A DNA stretch of 64,000 nucleotides from Streptomyces sp. NBC_00523 (GTDB lineage: Bacteria; Actinomycetota; Actinomycetes; Streptomycetales; Streptomycetaceae). Positions 28,730 to 37,312 of this stretch are shown here, one piece after another; within the stretch, counting starts at the first letter, position 1, and each line of letters opens with the position of its first letter. Position numbers and translations under genes: made by a program. The DNA is taken from NCBI RefSeq assembly GCF_036346615.1, contig NZ_CP107836.1, forward strand, positions 2,976,001-3,040,000. Reading direction: 5' to 3'. A model generated the notes under the pieces. It was given only the letters and a program-made list of their open reading frames with translations. It did no database searches and had not been told where the DNA came from.

Positions 28730-28776
28730 GCAGGGGCCGGACACCGTCAGCCGACGGGGCCCGGCCCCTGGCGCGT
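28730..28776. repeat. 47-bp direct repeat, right copy (right boundary of the islet)
   Basis: Second copy of the repeat at 21979-22025 (45/47 identical). It contains a 10-bp stem (CAGGGGCCGG/CCGGCCCCTG), the stop codon and the last nine codons of the LuxR-like gene on the minus strand. The outer pairs that make the left copy an 18-bp terminator are absent here. Confidence 0.85.
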
Positions 28777-29439
28777 CACCGCCGCCCGGTCCAGCAGCCC
28801 GGTCCGGGCGGCCAGCGCGGCGGCCTCCAGACGGGAGCCGACGCCGAGCTTCATCAGGACGCGCTGGACGTGCGTACGCGCGGTGCTCGGCGCGATCCGC
28901 ATCCCGGCCGCGATCAGCCGGGTGTCCTCGCCCTCCGCGACCCGGACCAGCACCTCGACCTCGCGCGGGGTGAGCAGCCGCAGCAGCCTGCGGCCCTCGT
29001 CGTCCGGCTGGGCCACCGGGTCGAGCAGTTCGGCGAAGGCGCCCTGGAGGAGCTGGGGCGCGATGGCCGCCTCCCCGGCCCTGGCCTTCGCCATGGCGCG
29101 CTCCACGCCCTCGATCCGCTCGTCGTGCCGGACGTACCCGGCGGCCCCGGCCGCGAAGGCGGCGGCGATCCCGCGCGGGCTGGGGACGGGGCCGAGCACG
29201 ACCACCGCGGTCTGCGGGCGCTCGCGCCGGATCCGGACGACGGGGTCGAAGGTGCCGGGCACGGCGGGCGAGGCGGTGCCGAACAGGCAGACCTCCGGGG
29301 CCCGTCCGACGACGAGGTCCGCCGCCCCGGTGGTGGGCGCGGCGGCGGCCAGCACCCGGTGGCCGCGCAGTTTCAGTGCCGAGGCCAGCGCCTCGGCGAG
29401 CAGTCGGTGGTCGTCCACCACCATCAGCCGGACACCCAT
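28747..29439 (-). CDS. Orphan LuxR-family regulator with an Asp-less receiver domain
   Basis: The 230-residue protein has a receiver-like N-terminus (MGVRLMVVDDHRLLAEALASAL) and a LuxR helix-turn-helix (LTPREVEVLVRVAEGEDTRLIAAGMRIAPSTARTHVQ at about 156-190; quoted in part). The phospho-acceptor position reads EVCLFGTAS, so Asp is replaced by Gly, and the conserved Lys is Arg in YVRHD. It is therefore probably not switched by ordinary phosphorylation. No kinase is adjacent. Its last nine codons lie within the right-hand direct repeat, so the islet next door was apparently inserted at this gene's 3' end. Confidence 0.85.
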   Translation of the reverse strand: MGVRLMVVDDHRLLAEALASALKLRGHRVLAAAAPTTGAADLVVGRAPEVCLFGTASPAVPGTFDPVVRIRRERPQTAVVVLGPVPSPRGIAAAFAAGAAGYVRHDERIEGVERAMAKARAGEAAIAPQLLQGAFAELLDPVAQPDDEGRRLLRLLTPREVEVLVRVAEGEDTRLIAAGMRIAPSTARTHVQRVLMKLGVGSRLEAAALAARTGLLDRAAVTRQGPGPVG

Positions 29440-29514
29440 CGCACCGTTCCCCCCGTCACACCGGCCAAGGCCCCCCCGGCCCTCCAGGGCCTGCAAGTTA
29501 CACGGCCGGGTACG

Positions 29515-29552
29515 CATGTGGGGGTGGAACCGGCCGGTTCCACCCCCACATG
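29515..29552 (-). terminator. Perfect 38-bp palindrome, terminator of the propeller-gene operon
   Basis: A gapless inverted repeat of 19 bp per arm, centred between 29533 and 29534, lies just beyond the stop of the 29563-31404 gene and before the divergently placed start region of the LuxR-like gene. It probably ends transcription from the right; there is no long T-run. Confidence 0.65.
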
Positions 29553-29562
29553 TGATGCGGGC

Positions 29563-31404
29563 TCAGCTGGTGTGGAAGGACACCACCAGGTACTCCTTGT
29601 CGTCCAGCGAGCTCTTGCGCGGGGCGCTGATCATCGTCTCGGAGATGAAGAAGCGTCCCTGTTCGTAGCGGAACTCCGCGTAGTCCGGCGTGAAGCTGGT
29701 CTCCGCGTCCCGGACGGCCTTGTCGGCCGGGTTGCGCATCAGGACGGTCTGCTTGAAGGTGCTGCCGTCGATGGAGACGACCTCACCGCCCTTGTCGTAC
29801 GGGGGTTCCCGGTACGCGATGATGTTGGTGCCGTCCATGCGCAGCGGGAACATCGTGAACTTCTCGCCCGCGTCGGCCCGGTCGCCGGTCTGCTTGCCGG
29901 TGGTGAGGTCGAAGGAGACGATCTCGTTGGTCCGGCTGAAGCTCTCGCCGGTGCCCTCGTGCTCCTCGGTCGGCAGGTAGATGCGGTTGTTGCCGACGGC
30001 GAGGTGCTGGCACTGCTCGACCTCGGTGGAGCCGCACCTGGCGGCGTACTTCTCGGCGTCGGCGGAGATGCGGATCTTCAGCTTGCCGGTGGTCTCGTCG
30101 ATCGAGAAGAAGTCCGAGATGCTGCTGCCGTCGCCCGCGGTGTCGCCGACGTCGGCGGCGACGACGAGCGGCTTGGTGGAGACGATGCTCGCGTAGTCGA
30201 CACCGGCCGGCATCTTGAACGAGGAGAGCGGGGCGCCCGTCGTCGGGTTCAGCGCCTGGATGATGAGCTGCGGGTCGTCGTACGTACCGCACTTGCGGAC
30301 GGTGGCCAGGGCCTCGCCGCCGCCGTAGCCGAGGTCGTAGCAGCCGTCGGTGCTGACCTTCGGCTTCCAGAGCTCGGCGCCGTCGGCCAGCTTGAAGGCG
30401 GCGCCGCCGTCGAGGCCGCCGGCGGCGACCGTGGTGCCGCTGAGGGTGACCTCGGTGAAGCGGACGGGGCGGTCACCACCGGTGGAGGCGGTGATCGACT
30501 TGTTCCACAGCAGCTTGCCGGTGGCCAGGTCGAGGGCGCCGACCTGGGTGCAGGTCTGGTACTTCTTGGCCTTCGTGCGCTTGGCCTCCTCGAAGAGGAT
30601 GGCGGTCTTGAAGTCCTTGGTCATGTGCCGGGAGGCCCCGCACACCTGGCCGTCCAGCGGGATCGACCAGACCTTCTTGCCCGAGTCCAGGTCGTAGCCG
30701 ACGACCTCGTTGATGCCCGACTTCACATACACCTTGTCGGTGACCCAGGAGCCGTCGACGGTGGTGACGTCGGTGACCTTGGGCTGCGGGAGCTGGAAGC
30801 CGACGGCCGAGTCGACGTTGGCCGGGGCCTTCTCCTTGCCGCCGGTGGAGCCCCCGTCCTGGCCGTCGCCGCCCTTGCCGCCCTTGTTCTCGCCGGAGGT
30901 GCCGGCGGAGGTGCCCGCCTCGTCCTTCTTGCCGTCCCCGTCGCCGGAGGCGTACCAGATGCCGCCGCCGACGATCAGGGCGATCGCGACCACGGCCGCG
31001 ACGATGATCTGGGCCTGGGTGGAGAACTTCTTCCCGCCCCCGCCCTGCGGCGGCGCCGGGTGGGCCGGCTGCATGGGGGCGGTCGGGTAGCCGTACGGCT
31101 GCTGCTGGCCCTGCTGCGGGAAGCCGTAGCCGGGCTGGGTGGGGGGCTGCTGCGGCTGGCCCTGCGGGAAGCCGTAACCGGGCTGGGTCGGCGGCTGCTG
31201 CGGGAAGCCGTAGCCCGGCTGGGTCGGCGGCTGCTGCGGCTGGCCCTGCGGGAAGCCGTAGCCCGGCTCCGTGGGCGGCTGCTGGGGCGGGCCGGGGGGC
31301 GGCGGCGGGGTCGGGGCGCCGAATCCGCCGGACGGCGGGTCCTGCGGCGCGCCGAAGCCGCCCTGGGGCGGGTCGTGGGGCGGCTGCTGGGGCGGCTGGG
31401 TCAT
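29563..31404 (-). CDS. Membrane-anchored PQQ-like beta-propeller protein 1, P/Q/G/Y-rich N-terminus
   Basis: The 613-residue protein has three parts. Residues about 1-125 are low-complexity, with four or more near-exact repeats of QPPTQPGYGFP. A hydrophobic segment at about 132-154 (AQIIVAAVVAIALIVGGG) follows basic GGGGKKF. The rest, after a Gly/Asp/Lys-rich linker, is a PQQ-enzyme-like (BamB-type) propeller with repeating strands such as VVGYDLDSGKKVWSIPL and ALDLATGKLLWNKSI. Topology is predicted as a disordered cytoplasmic tail with an external propeller. No catalytic or PQQ ligand set is evident. It is last of three tandem paralogues. Confidence 0.82.
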   Translation of the reverse strand: MTQPPQQPPHDPPQGGFGAPQDPPSGGFGAPTPPPPPGPPQQPPTEPGYGFPQGQPQQPPTQPGYGFPQQPPTQPGYGFPQGQPQQPPTQPGYGFPQQGQQQPYGYPTAPMQPAHPAPPQGGGGKKFSTQAQIIVAAVVAIALIVGGGIWYASGDGDGKKDEAGTSAGTSGENKGGKGGDGQDGGSTGGKEKAPANVDSAVGFQLPQPKVTDVTTVDGSWVTDKVYVKSGINEVVGYDLDSGKKVWSIPLDGQVCGASRHMTKDFKTAILFEEAKRTKAKKYQTCTQVGALDLATGKLLWNKSITASTGGDRPVRFTEVTLSGTTVAAGGLDGGAAFKLADGAELWKPKVSTDGCYDLGYGGGEALATVRKCGTYDDPQLIIQALNPTTGAPLSSFKMPAGVDYASIVSTKPLVVAADVGDTAGDGSSISDFFSIDETTGKLKIRISADAEKYAARCGSTEVEQCQHLAVGNNRIYLPTEEHEGTGESFSRTNEIVSFDLTTGKQTGDRADAGEKFTMFPLRMDGTNIIAYREPPYDKGGEVVSIDGSTFKQTVLMRNPADKAVRDAETSFTPDYAEFRYEQGRFFISETMISAPRKSSLDDKEYLVVSFHTS

Positions 31405-31462
31405 GGCGTTGCGTACCTCGGGGAAGGGGGTCGGTCGGGTTCGTCCGGGCAGGGGTGAGCCG

Positions 31463-33334
31463 TCAGTTGCCGAAGGCCATCATGGTCTTCGTCTCCAGCT
31501 CTTCCTTGTCGTTGCTCGCGCTGACCCGCCCGCTCGTGATGAACGAACGCCCGTCCACGTACCGGATCTTCGGGTTGTAGAAGGAGCGCTCGATCTCCGA
31601 GGTGGAGTCCGGGTGCTTGAGGATCATCTTCGGGCTGCCGCCGGCCGGGGAGAGGGTGGCGATCCCGCCGCCCTTGCTGTAGCCGCCCTCGACGTAGAGC
31701 AGGATGTTGCCGCCCTCCATGCCGAGCGGCCTCATGGTCTCCTCGGCGGGCGAGTCCGCCTTCCACTTCGTCTTGCCGGTGTTCAGGTTGAACGCGACGA
31801 CCTTGTTGGTGCGGGCGGAGCCGCTGGTGTCGTCCGACGTGGACATGTAGAAGGTGTTGGCGTCGGCCGCGACACCGGTGCAGTCCTGGAGCTGCTGTCC
31901 GAAGATGGAGAAGCCGCCGCCGCACTGCGGGGAGAACTTGTCGCCCTTGTCACTCTGCATCTGGGAGCGCAGCGAGCCGTTCTCGCGGAGCGCGATGACG
32001 CTCCACTTCTTGTCGTCGCTGTCGCCCTTGGTGAGGGAGACGATGAGCGGGGACACCGAGTAGACCTTGTCGACCTCCCAGCCGAGGGCCGGCTTGTAGG
32101 TCCACTTCGCCTTGCCGGTGTTGGGGTCGATCTCCTCGATCTCGTTCTGCGGGTTGTCGAAGTCGTTGGTACGGCAGTTGACCGCGGCGATGAGCTTGGC
32201 GCCGCCGGCGAAGGCGAACGGCTCGCAGTTGCCGCCCCGCTTGCCGAAGACCTCCTTGCCGTCGCTGACCCGGTAGCCGTTGCTCGTGCCGGTGCGGCCG
32301 GCCGTGACGGTGTCGCCGCTGATGGCCATGGAGAGGTCGGACATCATGTCGAAGAGGCCGCTCTTCTTGACCTCCTTCTTCCATCCGGCCTTGCCCGTGT
32401 TGAGGTCGATCTGCTGGAGGGCGGAGCAGTCGGCCTTGTCAGTGGTGCCGTTCTTGATCGCGATGACGATCTTGCCGTCGGTGGTGGTCTGCTCGGGCGC
32501 GGAGCAGATGTCGGCGGGCAGCTTGAGCGTCCACGCCTGCTTGCCGTCGGCGACCGAGTAGCCGGAGACCGTGCGGTACATGCCCTTGACGATCGTGTCG
32601 CCGACGATCCAGGGACCGTAGACGGTCGCGCCGTTGCGCGGGAGGTCGACGTCGTTCTTCTGCAGCCAGAGGACCTTGGCCTCGCCGTCCTTGCGGCCGC
32701 TGTTGAGGTCGTCGTCCTCCTCCCGGCCGGTGCCGTTGCCGTCGCCCTGGTCGACGGTGGGAGATACGGACGGCTTCGTGACCTGCTCGCTCTTCTTGGC
32801 GACCGGCTTGTCGTCGTCGCCGTCGCCGCCGCTCGTCGCGAAGTACACGCCGCCGCCGATGACCAGGAGCGCGACGACCGCGGCCCCGATGATCATGGCC
32901 GGCTTGCGCTTGAACGGGTTCCCGCCGCCGGGGCCGTTCGGTCCGGGCGGCACGGGCGCGCCGGGGTGCTGCTGCGGCGGGAAGCCGTAACCGGCCTGCG
33001 GCTGCTGGCCGTACGGACCCGGCTGCTGCTGCCCGTACGGGCCGGGCTGCTGGGCGTACGGGCCCGGCTGCGGCTGGCCGTAGGGGCCGGGCTGCTGCGG
33101 CTGGCCGTAGGGACCCGGCTGCTGCGGCTTGTCGTACGGGCCGGGCTGCTGCGGGTAGCCGTAGCCCGGCTGCGTGGGCGGCGGGGTCGGCGGCGCGGCG
33201 GGGGCCTGGGGCGGCGCGGCGGGCGGCGGCGGGGTCTGCGGCGGGCCCTGGGGCGGCTGCGGTACCCCGTGCGGCGGCTCCTGCGGAGCGCCGAAGCCTC
33301 CCTGCGGCGGTTGCTGTCCGGGCGGCTGGGTCAT
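31463..33334 (-). CDS. Membrane-anchored PQQ-like beta-propeller protein 2
   Basis: Paralogue of its neighbours, 623 residues. The N-terminal region (about 1-140) is Pro/Gln/Gly/Tyr-rich, with repeated QQPGPYGQ units. A membrane segment follows FKRKPAM (about 150-170, MIIGAAVVALLVIGGGVYFA). The extracytoplasmic propeller repeats include GYSVADGKQAWTLKLP, IDLNTGKAGWKKEV and FNLNTGKTKWKADSP. ATG 33334 is chosen (AGGGGGA before it); the frame is open further upstream. It is 58 bp upstream of protein 1, so the two are probably co-transcribed. The 15-bp motif at 33478-33492 lies upstream. Confidence 0.82.
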   Translation of the reverse strand: MTQPPGQQPPQGGFGAPQEPPHGVPQPPQGPPQTPPPPAAPPQAPAAPPTPPPTQPGYGYPQQPGPYDKPQQPGPYGQPQQPGPYGQPQPGPYAQQPGPYGQQQPGPYGQQPQAGYGFPPQQHPGAPVPPGPNGPGGGNPFKRKPAMIIGAAVVALLVIGGGVYFATSGGDGDDDKPVAKKSEQVTKPSVSPTVDQGDGNGTGREEDDDLNSGRKDGEAKVLWLQKNDVDLPRNGATVYGPWIVGDTIVKGMYRTVSGYSVADGKQAWTLKLPADICSAPEQTTTDGKIVIAIKNGTTDKADCSALQQIDLNTGKAGWKKEVKKSGLFDMMSDLSMAISGDTVTAGRTGTSNGYRVSDGKEVFGKRGGNCEPFAFAGGAKLIAAVNCRTNDFDNPQNEIEEIDPNTGKAKWTYKPALGWEVDKVYSVSPLIVSLTKGDSDDKKWSVIALRENGSLRSQMQSDKGDKFSPQCGGGFSIFGQQLQDCTGVAADANTFYMSTSDDTSGSARTNKVVAFNLNTGKTKWKADSPAEETMRPLGMEGGNILLYVEGGYSKGGGIATLSPAGGSPKMILKHPDSTSEIERSFYNPKIRYVDGRSFITSGRVSASNDKEELETKTMMAFGN

Positions 33335-33477
33335 CAGCACGTCCCCCTTCGTGCGGTCCGGTGCCCGTTCCGGACTCCCCCGCGATCCCGCCGGTGCCGG
33401 GGGCAAGACCCCCTGGACCACGACGGAATGGAGCGAATCGGGCATGGATCCCGCAGTGTCACGTCAGTCGAGCGGGA

Positions 33478-33492
33478 CTTCTTTGTACCACC
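33478..33492 (-). promoter_or_regulatory. Extended -10-like motif upstream of propeller gene 2
   Basis: On the minus strand the 15-mer GGTGGTACAAAGAAG contains TG-n-TACAAA, an extended -10 pattern. The identical 15-mer occurs at 35341-35355 before propeller gene 3. Here no good -35 is visible. The site is 144 bp upstream of the start codon, inside a 241-bp gap that otherwise shows no gene. Confidence 0.5.
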
Positions 33493-33575
33493 CACCCGGG
33501 GGCGCCTTCCGGTTCGGTCCACCCCTGTTCCCAAGGGAGGACCGGGCCGTGATGCCGCTGTGATGCTTCGGACCG

Positions 33576-35285
33576 TCAGCCGCCGAAGACCACCATGGAA
33601 CGCCTGTCCACCTCGTCGTCGCCGGTGATGCCGCTGATCCGGGTCTGCGTCAGCAGGGTGCGTCCGCCGGTGTACGCGATCCGCGGCTCGATGAAGTCGC
33701 GCTCCAGCTCGACGCCCGACACCGGGTGGCGCAGCACGAACTGCGGGGTGCCGCCGGTCGCGGGCAGCGTGGCGATCCCACCGCCCTTGCCCTTCATCGC
33801 CTCCACGTACATGAGCAGCTTCCCGCCCTCCATGCGCAGCGGAACGGCGGTCTGCCCGCCCGGCCCGGCGGCGGACCAGCGGAACTTGCCGGTGGCGAGA
33901 TCGAACGCGACGATCTTGTTGCCGTGGCCGGCGACCGCGTCGGTCCCGGTGCTCATGTAGAACGTGTTCGCGTCGGCGGCCGCGCCCACGCAGCCGTCCA
34001 GGTTGCGGCTGAGGGACGTCAGGTCCACATCGCACTTGACCTGGTAGCCGCCCGGTCCGCCGGAGAGCTGGGAGCGGTAGGTGCCGTCGGCGTTGAGGAC
34101 GAGGATGGCCCACTTGTCGGGGTTCTCCAGCTGCTTCAGCGAGACGACCAGCGGGCTGACCGAGTAGATCTGCCCGACCTCCCACTCCTTCTTGAGCTTG
34201 TACGTCCACAGGGCCTTGCCGGTGGCGGGGTCGATCCGCTGCACCTGCTGGTCCTTGTACTCGTCGTCGGCGGTGTGGCAGCTGACGGCGGCGATGGCCA
34301 CCGGGCCGCTGGCGACGCCGAACGGCTGGCACTTCCCGGTCCGTTCACCGAAGAGCTGCTTGCCGTCGCTGATCCGGAAGCCCTCGGTCCGGCTGGTGCG
34401 GCCGACGGTCACGGTGTCACCGTTGGTGGACATCACCAGGTCGGAGAGGCCGTCCCAGAGTCCCTTGCGGACGTACGACTTGCGCCAGCCGGCCTTGCCG
34501 GTCTTCAGGTCGACCATCTGGAGCGTGTCGCACTCGGCGTCGCTCGCGGTGTCGTGCCGGATCCCGAGGACGATCTTGCCGTCGGCGGTGGGCTGCGAGG
34601 GGGCCGCGCACATCTGCGTGGGCAGCCGGAGGCTCCACCGGGTGCTGCCGTCGGAGAACGAGTAGCCCGAGACCGTGTAGAACATGGCCTTGGCGACGGT
34701 GTCCCCGGCGAACCAGGGGCCGAACACGTCGGTGCCGTTGCGCGGCAGGTCGACGCCGCCCTTCTGGATCCAGCTCACCTTCGCCTCGCCGGGCTCGACC
34801 CCGGCGTTGATGGTCCGGGCCTGCTCCTCCGGGCTGACCACCGGCTCCCCGGTGGCCCCGCTCTTGGTGGGCGACGGCTTCACCGTGGGCTTCGCGGAGT
34901 GGGTCGGCCCGGCGAGCGGCTTGTCGTCGTCCCCGCCGCCGCTGGTGGCGAACCAGATCCCGCCGCCCGCGAGGAGCGCCACGGCGAGCACGGCCCCGAC
35001 GATCTTCGCGGTCCGGCCCCGGAACGGCCCGCCCGGGCCGGGCGGGGATGCCGGGGGCTGCTGCTGGGTGGGCATCTGGTGCGGCCCCGGCTGCGTGTAC
35101 GGGCCGGGCTGCTGGTTGTACGAACCCGGCTGCTGGTTGTACGGACCCGGCTGGGGCGGGCCGTAACCCTGCGGCGGATAGCCGTAGCCGGGCTGGGCGG
35201 GCGGCTGGGTGTACGCACCGGTCCCCGGATCGTACGGTGCTCCGAACTCGCCCTGCGGCGGCTGCTGTCCGGGCGGCTGACTCAT
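33576..35285 (-). CDS. Membrane-anchored PQQ-like beta-propeller protein 3
   Basis: First of the three tandem paralogues, 569 residues. The low-complexity N-terminus (about 1-95) has repeated NQQPGPY/GYGYPPQ units. A membrane segment (about 100-122, AKIVGAVLAVALLAGGGIWFA) and a Pro/Ser/Thr linker precede the propeller, with blades such as GYSFSDGSTRWSLRLP, VDLKTGKAGWRKSYV and FDLATGKFRWSAAGP. Many positions match protein 2 (TSGGGDDDKP vs TSGGDGDDDKP after the membrane segment), supporting recent duplication. Function unknown; BamB-like scaffolding is the nearest analogy. Confidence 0.82.
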   Translation of the reverse strand: MSQPPGQQPPQGEFGAPYDPGTGAYTQPPAQPGYGYPPQGYGPPQPGPYNQQPGSYNQQPGPYTQPGPHQMPTQQQPPASPPGPGGPFRGRTAKIVGAVLAVALLAGGGIWFATSGGGDDDKPLAGPTHSAKPTVKPSPTKSGATGEPVVSPEEQARTINAGVEPGEAKVSWIQKGGVDLPRNGTDVFGPWFAGDTVAKAMFYTVSGYSFSDGSTRWSLRLPTQMCAAPSQPTADGKIVLGIRHDTASDAECDTLQMVDLKTGKAGWRKSYVRKGLWDGLSDLVMSTNGDTVTVGRTSRTEGFRISDGKQLFGERTGKCQPFGVASGPVAIAAVSCHTADDEYKDQQVQRIDPATGKALWTYKLKKEWEVGQIYSVSPLVVSLKQLENPDKWAILVLNADGTYRSQLSGGPGGYQVKCDVDLTSLSRNLDGCVGAAADANTFYMSTGTDAVAGHGNKIVAFDLATGKFRWSAAGPGGQTAVPLRMEGGKLLMYVEAMKGKGGGIATLPATGGTPQFVLRHPVSGVELERDFIEPRIAYTGGRTLLTQTRISGITGDDEVDRRSMVVFGG

Positions 35286-35340
35286 CGGACCCGTCCCCCT
35301 GTGGTGAAAGCGGCACGGTCATGCCCCGCACCGGGCAGGG

Positions 35341-35372
35341 CTTCTTTGTACCACCAGCCCCACCCGTAACAA
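35341..35372 (-). promoter_or_regulatory. Promoter of propeller gene 3
   Basis: On the minus strand TTGTTA (complement of 35367-35372) and TACAAA (complement of 35345-35350) are spaced by 16 bp, the latter as extended -10 TG-n-TACAAA. The site is about 55 bp upstream of the start codon and just after the stop of the ABC-F gene. The 15-bp core is shared with 33478-33492. Confidence 0.6.
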
Positions 35373-35375
35373 CGC

Positions 35376-37190
35376 TCAGGCGTCCTCGGCCAGTTCCAGC
35401 CAGCGCATCTCCAGCACATCGCGCTCCGCGACCAGTTCCCGCAGTTCGGCGTCGAGCTTCGCCACCTTCTCGAAGTCCGTGGCGTTCTCGGCGATCTGGG
35501 CGTGCAGGGTCGTCTCGCGGGACGACATCTTCTCCAGCTGCCGTTCGACCTTCTGGAGCTCCTTCTTGGCCGCGCGGGCCGCCTGCGCGGAGACCGCGGG
35601 CGCCGCCGGGGCGGCGGACCGCTCGGCGGCCGGGGCGGCGGGCGTCGCCGTCTCGGCCTGGCGCTGCCTGCGCTCCAGGTACTCGTCGATGCCGCGCGGC
35701 AGCATCCGCAGCGACTGGTCGCCGAGCAGGGCCATGACCCGGTCCGTGGTGCGCTCGATGAAGAACCGGTCGTGGGAGATCACGATCATGGAGCCGGGCC
35801 AGCCGTCGAGCAGGTCCTCCAGCTGGGTCAGGGTCTCGATGTCGAGGTCGTTGGTCGGCTCGTCCAGGAAGAGCACGTTGGGCTCGTCCATCAGCAGGCG
35901 CAGGATCTGGAGCCGGCGCCGCTCACCGCCGGAGAGGTCGCCGACGGGCGTCCACTGCTTCTCCTTGGCGAAGCCGAACTGCTCGCAGAGCTGTCCGGCG
36001 GTCATCTCGCGGCCCTTGCCGAGGTCCACCCGGTCCCGCACCTGCTGGACGGCTTCCAGGACGCGCAGGTTCGGGTCCAGCTCGTGGACCTCCTGGGAGA
36101 GGTAGGCGAGCCGGACGGTCTTGCCGACGACGATCTTCCCGGCGGCCGGCTGGACCTCGCCCTCGCTGCGGGCGGCCTCGGCGAGCGCCCGCAGCAGCGA
36201 GGTCTTGCCGGCGCCGTTGACCCCGACCAGACCGATGCGGTCGCCGGGGCCGAGCTGCCAGGTGAGGTGCTGGAGCAGGGTCTTGGGGCCGGCCTGGACC
36301 GTGACGTCCTCCAGGTCGAACACCGTCTTGCCGAGCCGGGCGTTGGCGAACTTCATCAGCTCGCTGGTGTCGCGCGGCGGCGGCACGTCCGCGATGAGCT
36401 CGTTGGCGGCCTCGATGCGGTAGCGGGGCTTGGCGGTGCGGGCGGGGGCGCCGCGCCGCAGCCAGGCCAGCTCCTTGCGCATCAGGTTCTGCCGCTTGAC
36501 CTCCTCGGTCGCGGCGATCCGCTCCCGTTCGGCGCGGGCGAACACGTAGTCGCTGTAGCCGCCCTCGTACTCGTGGACGGTGCCGCGCTGCACGTCCCAC
36601 ATGCGGGTGCAGACCTGGTCCAGGAACCAGCGGTCGTGGGTGACGCAGACCAGGGCGGAGCGGCGGGCGCGCAGATGGCCGGCGAGCCAGGAGATGCCCT
36701 CGACGTCGAGGTGGTTGGTCGGTTCGTCCAGGACGATCAGGTCCTGCTCGGCGATGAGCAGCTTGGCGAGCGCGATGCGGCGCCGCTCACCACCGGAGAG
36801 CGGGGCGATGACCGTGTCCAGGCCGTTCTGGAAGCCCGGCAGGTCCAGCCCGCCGAAGAGGCCGGTCAGCACGTCGCGGATCTTGGCGCTGCCCGCCCAC
36901 TCGTGGTCGGCGAGGTCGCCGATGACCTCGTGGCGGATGGTCGCCTGCGGGTCCAGCGAGTCGTGCTGGGTGAGCACGCCGAGGCGCAGCCCGCCGCTGT
37001 GCGTGACGCGGCCGGTGTCGGCCTCCTCCAGCCGGGCGAGCATCCGGATCAGGGTCGTCTTGCCGTCGCCGTTGCGGCCGACGACACCGATGCGGTCGCC
37101 CTCCGAGACGCCGAGGGAGACACCGTCGAGCAGGGCACGGGTGCCGTACACCTTGCTGACCTGCTCGACATTGATGAGGTTGACGGCCAC
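35376..37190 (-). CDS. ABC-F family ATPase (Uup/Ettα-like ribosome-associated factor)
   Basis: Soluble protein of 604 residues with two ATPase domains and no membrane part. Walker A motifs are GRNGDGKTT (about residue 38) and GVNGAGKTS (about 330). LSGGERRR signatures occur twice, and LDEPTNHLD and LDEPTNDLD follow as Walker B. The inter-domain linker with RRGAPARTAKPRYR is typical of ABC-F. The C-terminal Ala-rich linker and charged coiled coil (about 520-600) resemble Uup. Likely role is ribosome rescue or antibiotic protection at the E-site. ispE/ksgA/ABC-F adjacency is conserved in actinobacteria. Confidence 0.92.
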   Translation of the reverse strand: MAVNLINVEQVSKVYGTRALLDGVSLGVSEGDRIGVVGRNGDGKTTLIRMLARLEEADTGRVTHSGGLRLGVLTQHDSLDPQATIRHEVIGDLADHEWAGSAKIRDVLTGLFGGLDLPGFQNGLDTVIAPLSGGERRRIALAKLLIAEQDLIVLDEPTNHLDVEGISWLAGHLRARRSALVCVTHDRWFLDQVCTRMWDVQRGTVHEYEGGYSDYVFARAERERIAATEEVKRQNLMRKELAWLRRGAPARTAKPRYRIEAANELIADVPPPRDTSELMKFANARLGKTVFDLEDVTVQAGPKTLLQHLTWQLGPGDRIGLVGVNGAGKTSLLRALAEAARSEGEVQPAAGKIVVGKTVRLAYLSQEVHELDPNLRVLEAVQQVRDRVDLGKGREMTAGQLCEQFGFAKEKQWTPVGDLSGGERRRLQILRLLMDEPNVLFLDEPTNDLDIETLTQLEDLLDGWPGSMIVISHDRFFIERTTDRVMALLGDQSLRMLPRGIDEYLERRQRQAETATPAAPAAERSAAPAAPAVSAQAARAAKKELQKVERQLEKMSSRETTLHAQIAENATDFEKVAKLDAELRELVAERDVLEMRWLELAEDA

Positions 37191-37312
37191 GAACGCTCCA
37201 GCTACGAGGAAGACTCCGGCCTCCAGCGTAGTCGCCGCCGCACGGACCTCCGTACGGGCGTCCGTGCGGCCCGGGGTACCTTGCGCGCAACGATCAAGGG
37301 GTGGGGACTGTC

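Noticed and set aside
31060..31400. Repetitive G/C-rich DNA in the propeller genes as a CRISPR or minisatellite array
   Set aside because: The repeats are in frame and encode QPPTQPGYGFP-type protein units; no unique spacers.
29563..31404. PQQ-dependent dehydrogenase
   Set aside because: The propeller repeats match the fold, but PQQ/Ca ligands and the catalytic Asp region of quinoprotein dehydrogenases are not visible, and the protein is tail-anchored with a low-complexity N-terminus.
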